Shown: in pieces, positions 57,776-64,000 of the stretch | Numbering within the stretch: the first letter of the stretch is position 1 | How the letters are laid out: each line of letters opens with the position of its first letter | Source: Bathynomus jamesi | Lineage: Eukaryota; Arthropoda; Malacostraca; Isopoda; Cirolanidae | NCBI GenBank assembly: GCA_023014485.1 | Contig: JAJOZX010009054.1 | Span: 1 to 64,000 of the forward strand | DNA length: 64,000 nt | Direction of reading: 5' to 3' | Notes under the pieces: model-generated | Databases searched by the model: none | Seen by the model: only the letters and a program-made list of their open reading frames with translations | What the model was told of the DNA's origin: nothing | Made by a program: the position numbers and the translations under genes

Positions 57776-58549
57776 TCATCAAGGAAGTACAGTTTGCCTA
57801 ACCAGGCATTCCAGCCATGTTTTCTCATAAGAAATCAGCAAAAAGGATTCATGAAATCAAAGCTACGCTGTTAATAATTTGGGACACTATTCGTTTATTT
57901 TTAGTTGGTTGAATAATTTGGGACGCCAAAACAAGATATCGCCGAAATTTCATTCAAACGGACGTATCTACACCTACCCTAGTTTTCTGTTCTAAAGACT
58001 AGCCAAAGTTGCATAAACAAATTGGCCAATGGCTACAGTAAGATGGGCTAAAGCAGATTTCAATGGCAACTTTAAAACCATTTTTTGAAGTCAGAGAGAA
58101 TGAACTTGCCGTTTGCCACGCCTAATCTTGGCGGAAACCAATTTTGAACGAACCAAATACCTATAACCTAAACCCGAGCTACTGACCTAAGCTGGTGACT
58201 AAAACCAAAACTTAAATTTCAAAGAATCAAAATCCAGGCTTAATCTCCTTTCTCCTCTTGTTGTTGGTGTTATGCATTTTCAAGGCCAAAAACCAAATCT
58301 AACTATGTGACCTATTCAATTACTCACGATGACGGCTGTGTTTCGAATACATATATGTAAAAAATAACTAGATAGCTTGTACACTACTCACTCTTAACAA
58401 AACCTCACGTTCCATATACTCTATTTCTTAAAGCAGAAACTGACAATCAAAATCTACCTAGATTTTGTGACAGTCATGAGTTTGCCAGATACTAAAACAG
58501 AGCAAATGTGTGGCAGAGATGGAAGGTAACTCTGTAACAAGTAACTGAG
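57776..58549. other. No gene recognised
   Basis: AT-rich DNA with a fragment (57765-57810) of the GGCATTC/TTAGG hairpin module. Otherwise featureless to me. Confidence 0.5.
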
Positions 58550-58965
58550 TTTATAAATTGTGTAAATAGTGTATATTTTAACGGAAATTATGTCGGCTAC
58601 TCCAGCAGCTCTGTAAATAGTTTTATATTAATTAGCTAACTTGAAATTAACATTTTGCAAAATTTGTTTTCTTGGATAACCTCGACAGGTGCAAGAGGAT
58701 TTATGTTTACCAAGTTTAATATAGTGTAAAGGTTACTTTTTTAGTAACGACAGATAACAGGCTTATGAAATAGAGTTTATATTTGTAAATAATGTATATT
58801 TTAACTCAAGTAGGTAGGCTACTTCACTAACTTTGTAAATATTTTAAGGATAATTTAATTAGTTGACTTGAAACTAATATTTCACAAAATTTGCTAATAA
58901 TATATAGATTTGGATAATTCATCTAATTTCTATAACTTCGATAGGCTCGAATGGCTTCATGTTCG
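58550..58965 (+). repeat. Diverged direct duplication, about 230 bp unit
   Basis: 58556-58730 and 58785-58960 align throughout (GTATATTTTAAC, GGCTACTCCA/GGCTACTTCA, TAATTAGCTAACTTGAAATTAA/TTAGTTGACTTGAAACTAAT, CACAAAATTTG, GGATAA). No coding. Confidence 0.78.
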
Positions 58966-59196
58966 TCAAATGTGAAATACGAATGTGTTACTCTCGAAAG
59001 ATCTCTTACAGCATACCAATGACAGTCCAGCGTCGACAATTGGTCGACATAGACGGAAAACAGTCGTGGTCGATCAAAGCCGACCTTCGATCGGATATAC
59101 TGTGTACTTTTTATGCAGGAAGAAGGGGCCAAGGGCAAATGCCCGCAAAAGCGCCCACCCATAGAAGAAGAGAGCCAAAATCAAGGTCCAGGGTTT
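58966..59196. other. Short interval, no gene recognised
   Basis: Open on both strands for about 80 codons but without recognisable motifs. Confidence 0.45.
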
Positions 59197-59890
59197 TCAA
59201 TATGCCCAGACACTGCGTTTGAAAGATGGGAGGTCATAGACAGGAGGAAAGATGGATTGAGGAAGATTGTTCGAGAGTTCACCGGTTGAGTAGATGAAAG
59301 ATGGATTGAGGAAGATTGTTCGAGAGTTCACTGTTGAGTAGATGAACGATTGAAAATACCGATTAACCCTTGCATTAGATAGTTCAAGAGAAAAGGAATG
59401 AGAAAATATAGAAAGCCTTGTGCCGCGTGCTCTACTCAAAGGAGGAGGCATGCAGTTAGAGAGTTCAGAAGAGCAATGTCCGTTATAATAGCGATAGTAA
59501 AGAGAGAGTTAGGCAACATTGCAGCGAAGAGAGAGGGATTGAAGACAATCAGTAGGAGGCGGAGAAATGATGAGACGAAAAGCCTTTGATTCCACCCGGT
59601 CAAGTACTGCTGTGTGGGTGTGAGCCACCCCACGCATGAGAAGTATACACCATACATGGGTGAACAAGACCACTGTACAGCATTTGAGTGGGGGTGAAGA
59701 AACAACAGAGGCGGTACAGCACACGTACCTCTTAGAAGCTGTTTTTGAAAATGTATGTGAGAATGTATATGAGCTTTCCAGCAAAGATCACGAGAAAAGG
59801 AAACGCCAAAAATGTTAAGAGAAGAGGTAGGATTCAGTTGTATGTTGTTGAAGGTAAGAGCAGGGCCGCCGAGAGGGCGAAGCCGGGTTA
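59197..59890 (-). pseudogene. Jockey-like LINE tail (L6), 5'-truncated
   Basis: The minus strand encodes the region after the RT active site: LNIFGVSFSRDLCWKAHI (about 59770), then in other frames AVLDRVESKAFRLI (about 59590) and MPPPLSRARGTRLSIFSHS (about 59450), ARVNRYFQSFI, and a terminal ELSNNLPQSIFPPVYDLPSFKR (about 59240). I associate this C-terminal signature with LINEs very abundant in decapod crustaceans (from memory, unverified). At least three frame changes and a 49-bp tandem duplication (59248-59344) disrupt it. Confidence 0.75.
59248..59344. repeat. 49-bp tandem duplication in L6 coding
   Basis: GATGGATTGAGGAAGATTGT...GTAGATGA occurs twice in tandem, 49 and 48 bp long; it duplicates a piece of the LINE C-terminus and shifts its frame. 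Confidence 0.88.
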
Positions 59891-60190
59891 AATCCCCGGG
59901 GCCAGGACCTCTAGGGGGACCGGAAAGAGGGGGGATAAAATCTAAAAATATTAATAAACGATTAAATAACAGATAGGAAATATAATTAATGAACATACAT
60001 TTTATAGAGATTACACTGGTCAACAAATTTTAAGGAATTTTTTTGTATCTTTAATGAAAGTAGCCGATTCTTATGTATTTTTGCATGCTGAATTTGAAAA
60101 TGATAGTGAAATTGTTTAATTAGTTCGCGTTTTTAAGATATCATGGTAATTATTGTGTAAGTACTGGTAAAAATTTATCCCACAACATAT
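59891..60190. other. Spacer
   Basis: A GC-rich phrase just upstream (59858-59930) gives way to AT-rich DNA; no gene seen. Confidence 0.5.
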
Positions 60191-60215
60191 ATGTATTTTA
60201 AGGAGCACACTCACT

Positions 60216-61548
60216 TCAATGTCGTTTCCTCTTGGCCTGTCTCTTGTACTCTGACTGTGTAGTGTCTCTTATTACTGACCAACAGAAATCAGCCAGCATA
60301 GATGAATTCCACTTGCCCTGGTAACATTTCTCAAGAGCTGAAATCTGCTGATGAAAACGTTCCCCATGTTCGTCACTTACTTCACCAAGGTTTGCCGGGA
60401 AAAAGTCGAAATGGGAATGGAGGAAATGAATTTTTAGAGACATGTTACATCCCATTCTTTGGTACGCCTTCAACATATTATCCACCAATTCATCTGCATT
60501 TGGAGCTCTGTTGTTTCCAAGGAAATTTTGCGACACTGACTTGAACGAGACCCAAGCTTCTTTTTCTGCGCCCTCCAAAAGTGTCTCGAAATGTTCATCT
60601 TTCATCAGATTTCGTATATGAAAATATGCCTTCCTTGATTTTTGCCTCACTGAGTTGAGGGAACTTCTGGAAAAGATACTTAAATGCCTTTCCATCCTTA
60701 TTGAGTGCCTTCACAAAATTTTTCATAAGCCCTAACTTAATATGTAACGGCGGTAGAAGTATTTTGCTTGGCTCTACTAATGGCTCGCACGAAACATTTT
60801 TCACACCTGGCACTAAACGTTCTCTTAGAGGCCATTCCTTCCTTTCATAATGCTGTGACCTAGCACGGTTGTCCCACTCGCAAAGGAAGCAGCAGTACTT
60901 CGTGTAACCCTGCTGGAGACCAAGTAACATGCCGACCACTTTCAAATCACCACATATGCTCCATTTGTGAGCGTTGTAGTTTATGTGGTGAAGCAGATAT
61001 TACATATTTTCATATGTCTCCTTCATGTGGACAGAATATCCAATTGGAATGGCAGCTTTTTCGTTTTTGTTATGAAGTAGTACAGCCTTAAGGCTTAGCT
61101 TAGAGGCATCAATGAACAACCTCCATTCGTCATCTCTGTATGTTATATTTAGAGCATTCATTAAACCAACAACATCTGTACACACCACGAAGTCACCATG
61201 TTTGATGAAGAAAGTCTCCAACGTGGATTGCCTAGTGCGGTACATGGATATTTGGACATCATCATGAAGAAGATGCCACTGTTGAAGGCGTGAGGCGAGC
61301 AATTCTGCCTTAGACTTCGGTAAGTCCAAATCTCTGATGAGGTCATTCAGTTCGTGTTGGGTGATTTTATGCGGTTCTGTAGACAGTTCACTGGGCACAA
61401 AGTCGGTATCTTGTGATGTTGTGGGATGTGCAATGTCTTCATCTGTACTCGTTACAGGATGCTCTTCGTCATCCAAATCGAGGGTGTCTGAGGAGGTAGG
61501 AGGATTGGGCACAGGTATTGTTAGAAAATCTAGAAGAGGAAGAACCAT
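60216..61548 (-). pseudogene. Conserved unclassified mobile-type gene, broken
   Basis: Read from 61548: an acidic, Ser/Thr-rich N-terminus, then HELNDLIRDLDLPKSKAELL and LASRLQQWHLL (about 61345-61270), WRLFIDASKLSLKAVLLHN (61110), IPIGYSVHMKETYENM with an in-frame TAA near 61000, DLKVVGMLLGLQQGYTKYCCFLCEWD (60940, with a C-C-x2-C), LLPPLHIKLGLMKNFVKAL (60760), FPQLSEAKIKEGIF, a frame change near 60620, RNLMKDEHFETLL, FLGNNRAPNADELV, and GCNMSLKIHFLHSHFDFFP..LGEVSDEHGERFHQ (60400-60330), ending KRKRH at 60219. One stop and one frameshift only. To my knowledge the type is multi-copy across invertebrates and lacks a named domain; a transposon-encoded protein is likely but unproven. Confidence 0.6.
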
Positions 61549-61559
61549 TGTTGTCCCAA

Positions 61560-61692
61560 GGCGATATGATGACTAAGCTGATTGATGCAGCATTGCTTGT
61601 ATATATTAAGTTAAGGTGTATTATATATCCATCTCATAATTGTAAGGTTAGTGAAAAATTAACTTAATTTAGAGCTAGCATTTTTGAGCTCT
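61560..61692. other. Spacer before LTR
   Basis: No feature recognised. Confidence 0.4.
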
Positions 61693-62123
61693 TGTGGCAT
61701 CATTGTTTGGTCACACTGTTGGCATCATTTTGGGGCGCTGCGCGTTCTTTCTACTCGTTTGTGGGATGTCGTACGTACAGGGTGTGGTCGGTTAGAGAGC
61801 TCTCTTGCAATTCAGTTTGGTTGTTTAGATACAAGATTGTTGCATCGTGCAATAGTCCAGGTTGCGTTGTTGTTGCAAGGTTGAGAAAGAAGACCATAAA
61901 TAGTACCCCTTTTGTTTATATTAAATTCATGTAACAAAGGTCTAAGGTAGGCCCGCATCGAGTCAGCAACCCTGAGGTTACAGTGAGGTAGGACCTAATA
62001 GGATCTCAAATCCGTAAGTTTTAATTTTAGCCTAACTTGGGCTGTAGGTAGAACTGGCCCTTTAGAATTTGGCCGTTCACGGCTCAGCTGTGATTTTGAA
62101 CCCAACAAATAAATAAAATAACA
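61693..62123 (+). repeat. Putative 5' LTR of BEL/Pao element
   Basis: Starts TGTGGCATCATTG and ends ...AATAACA, immediately before a primer-binding site, in keeping with TG...CA LTR ends. It contains a TATA-like CATAAATAG (61895-61903) and AATAAA (about 62111). The 5' boundary is inferred; the 3' LTR is outside the window so it cannot be checked here. Confidence 0.55.
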
Positions 62124-62144
62124 TGGTCCTTCAGAACCGGATTC
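62124..62144 (+). promoter_or_regulatory. Primer-binding site, tRNA-Tyr-like
   Basis: TGGTCCTTCAGAACCGGATT is close to the complement of a tRNA-Tyr 3' end (TGGTCCTTCGAGCCGGA type), the primer typical of many BEL/Pao elements, and abuts the putative LTR end. Confidence 0.65.
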
Positions 62145-62228
62145 TACCCCAAGACTGAGTCAGTGACTATTTTTCGGCAAAGTTCTGATTGTGCAAATTG
62201 TAGCCCAAGTTAGGCCTAGACGGGTTGA

Positions 62229-62676
62229 TTATTGAATTAAGGTCCCAGGGTAAAAAGTTTGGTCGCCCAATTGCGAAACTTGGCCAGTCGTCTGTCGTTG
62301 TTTTGGCCTACATTTTACCGGTTTGGTTAATTTTGGGTTATTATTGAATTAAGGTCCCAGGGTAGAAAGTTTGGTCGCCCAATTGCTAAACTTGGCCAGT
62401 CGTCTGTCGTCGTTTTGGCCTACATTTTACCGGTTTGGTTAATTTTGGGTTATTATTGAATTAAGGTCCCAGGGTAGAAAGTTTGGTTGCCCAATTGCGA
62501 AACTTGGCCAGTCGTCTGTCGTTGTTTTGGCCTACATTTTACCGGTTTGGTTAATTTTGGGTTATTATTGAATTAAGGTCCCAGGGTAGAAAGTTTGGTT
62601 GCCCAATTGCGAAACTTGGCCACTTGTCTGTCGTTGTTTTTGGCCTACATTTACCAGTTTGATTAATTTGGTTTAT
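62229..62676 (+). repeat. 4 x 112-bp leader repeats
   Basis: Units start at 62229, 62341, 62453 and 62565 (TTATTGAATTAAGGTCCCAG ...). Copies 1-3 are almost identical, and copy 4 decays at its end. They lie between the primer site and gag. Confidence 0.95.
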
Positions 62677-62873
62677 TATTCGTAGGCGAAGGTTGCAGAC
62701 CAGTGCGCCAGTTACTTGGGTGGAAAATTTGATATTCCATACTGGTGTTGGTTAGTACCCCACCTAGCAATTCAGTTTATTTGAAAGTAAAATTTGCGTT
62801 TGATCAGTTTAGTTAAGTATTTCTGCCAATTCAGCTCATTTGGTATTGAGCCCAATTGTTGTTTGCATTGAAG

Positions 62874-64000
62874 ATGAGTGCATCTGAATTGAACAAATTT
62901 ATAAAAAGGAGAAGCGCCTACAAAAGTCTAATTACAAAGGTCATTGCCACTATAGATTCTGCCATAGAGCAAGAGGATTTACGCTTAGTGACTGCGCAGC
63001 TTTCCATATTAGAAACTAAAAAGGTTGCTCTAAGTGAGGTAAATGTTAAAATTGAAACTCTTATAGAAGAGGATGAAACAGAAAATAACATAATTTACTT
63101 TGAAGAGATTATTGATGATATAATTAAAGTAGGCCTCCGAGCAAAAGAGTTTAGCAGCTCAGTACAGTTAGAGACCATGTCTAATAATGAAACACAACAC
63201 TCAACAAATGATGTTTGTGAAGTTAAGGTTACCAGATCTGTAGTTCAATTACCGAGGCTTGTACTCAAAACATTTTCTGGGAGTATTCAGGAATGGCAAG
63301 GATGGGCAGACAGTTTTCAATCAGCAGTTCATTCTAGTCAAGTGTTAAGTGCCGTGGAGAAGTTTAATTATTTGCGGTCCCTCTTGGAAGGGGAGGCAGC
63401 AAAGACTATAGCAGGATTAGCATTAACAGAGGCTAATTATAATGTGGCTTGGGATATATTAAAGAAACGGTTTGGTAAGCCAGAGATCTAATTAAAAGCC
63501 ACCTCCGTGCACTTTTAGCTATACCTCCTGTTAAATAATCCTAATAGTGTCAAGGAGTTACGGCAGTTATATGATGAATTTGAAATTAGAACTAGGTCCC
63601 TGGACAACTTGGGTGTAGGAATGGAAAGGTATGGTATAATGTTGGTTCCTACACTGGAGTCTAAATTGCCTAGCTCAATTTTGCTTGAATTAAGTAGGGG
63701 ACACTCTGCAGAACATGTGTACTTCCCCCTTCAGCAGATGTTAAGTCTTTTAGGCACAGAATTAGCAAGACGAGAGGGAGTTGAGTTTGCACAGTGGGAT
63801 GGTAAACAAGGGGACAAAGGCAGGCACAGCACCAAAGTTTCCACAAAAAGGAATAGCCCAGGTACAGTGTCAGCTCTACATGCATCCTCTGAGAATAAAT
63901 TAAAGGGAATCAAGGAATGCATATTTTGCGAAGGCAACCACAAGTCATATAAATGTGAGGTGGCTGAGGCTTTACCCCTTGAGGAGAGAAAGGACAGGGT
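62874..64000 (+). pseudogene. BEL/Pao gag (DUF1759-type), partial at window end
   Basis: The ATG at 62874 opens SASELNKFIKRRSAYKSLITK and a helical N-terminus (EDLRLVTAQLSILE). The hallmark VVQLPRLVLKTFSGSIQEWQ (about 63240-63300), FNYLRSLLEGEAAKTIAGL (about 63364) and AWDILKKRFGKP (about 63449) are typical of BEL/Pao gag. A frame change near 63482 leads to IKSHLRALLAI, and another near 63525 to NPNSVKELRQLYDEFEIRTRSL. A CCHC knuckle, CIFCEGNHKSYKC (63919-63957), would bind genomic RNA. The sequence runs off the window before protease/RT. Two frameshifts make this gag defective. Confidence 0.85.

Noticed and set aside
59858..59935. SINE head or tRNA-like sequence
   Set aside because: GGTTAAATCCCCGG looks vaguely T-arm-like, but there are no A/B boxes or cloverleaf that I can draw.

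Overview
This window looks like repeat-dense, AT-rich animal DNA. An arthropod is likely, and a decapod crustacean is my best guess. This is inference: there are short interstitial TTAGG/CCTAA tracts (arthropod telomere-type pentamer), and several non-LTR retrotransposon tails resemble those I associate with crab genomes. I see no host gene, rRNA or tRNA that I can defend. Nearly everything recognisable is a mobile element, usually broken and often nested in another.

Layout. 0.4-9.8 kb: two tandem CR1-like LINEs on the + strand. The first is GC-rich and fairly young, with two in-frame minisatellites in ORF1. Both encode an SGNH esterase domain, an endonuclease and a reverse transcriptase (RT). 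11.3-14.5 kb: a hAT-like DNA transposon (H1) with an exact 8-bp target duplication. 15.4-21.3 kb: LINE fragments carrying three small MITEs and a decayed copy (S-d) of a large DNA-transposon family, here called S (possibly Sola). 21.3-25.5 kb: S-a on the minus strand. 25.5-30.5 kb: a minus-strand LINE (L4) containing a micro-inversion, a MITE and a second LINE (L5). 30.5-38.7 kb: S-e, invaded by S-b (exact 4-bp duplication) and by a Tigger-like element; S-b itself carries a Tc1-like remnant. 39-45 kb: a fold-back MITE with an 8-bp duplication, then S-c, the best preserved S copy. 45-46.5 kb: hairpin repeats. 46.8-50.1 kb: a hAT-like element (H2) with an intron.

50.5-55.4 kb: a Penelope-like RT that breaks at its catalytic YVD(D) motif and runs straight into about 135 in-register copies of a 33-bp unit made from the adjoining RT codons. 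This is the most striking object in the window. 55.5-58.9 kb: very long hairpins and nested palindromes with TTAGG-like loops. 59.2-61.5 kb: a jockey-like LINE tail and a broken gene of an unclassified conserved family. 61.7 kb to the end: the 5' part of a BEL/Pao LTR retrotransposon (LTR, tRNA-Tyr-like primer site, 4 x 112-bp leader repeats, frameshifted gag).

The genes do not form a pathway. Their order records successive insertions, and the deepest nest is L4 > S-e > S-b > Tc1. Assignments come from reading motifs by eye; no database search was run.
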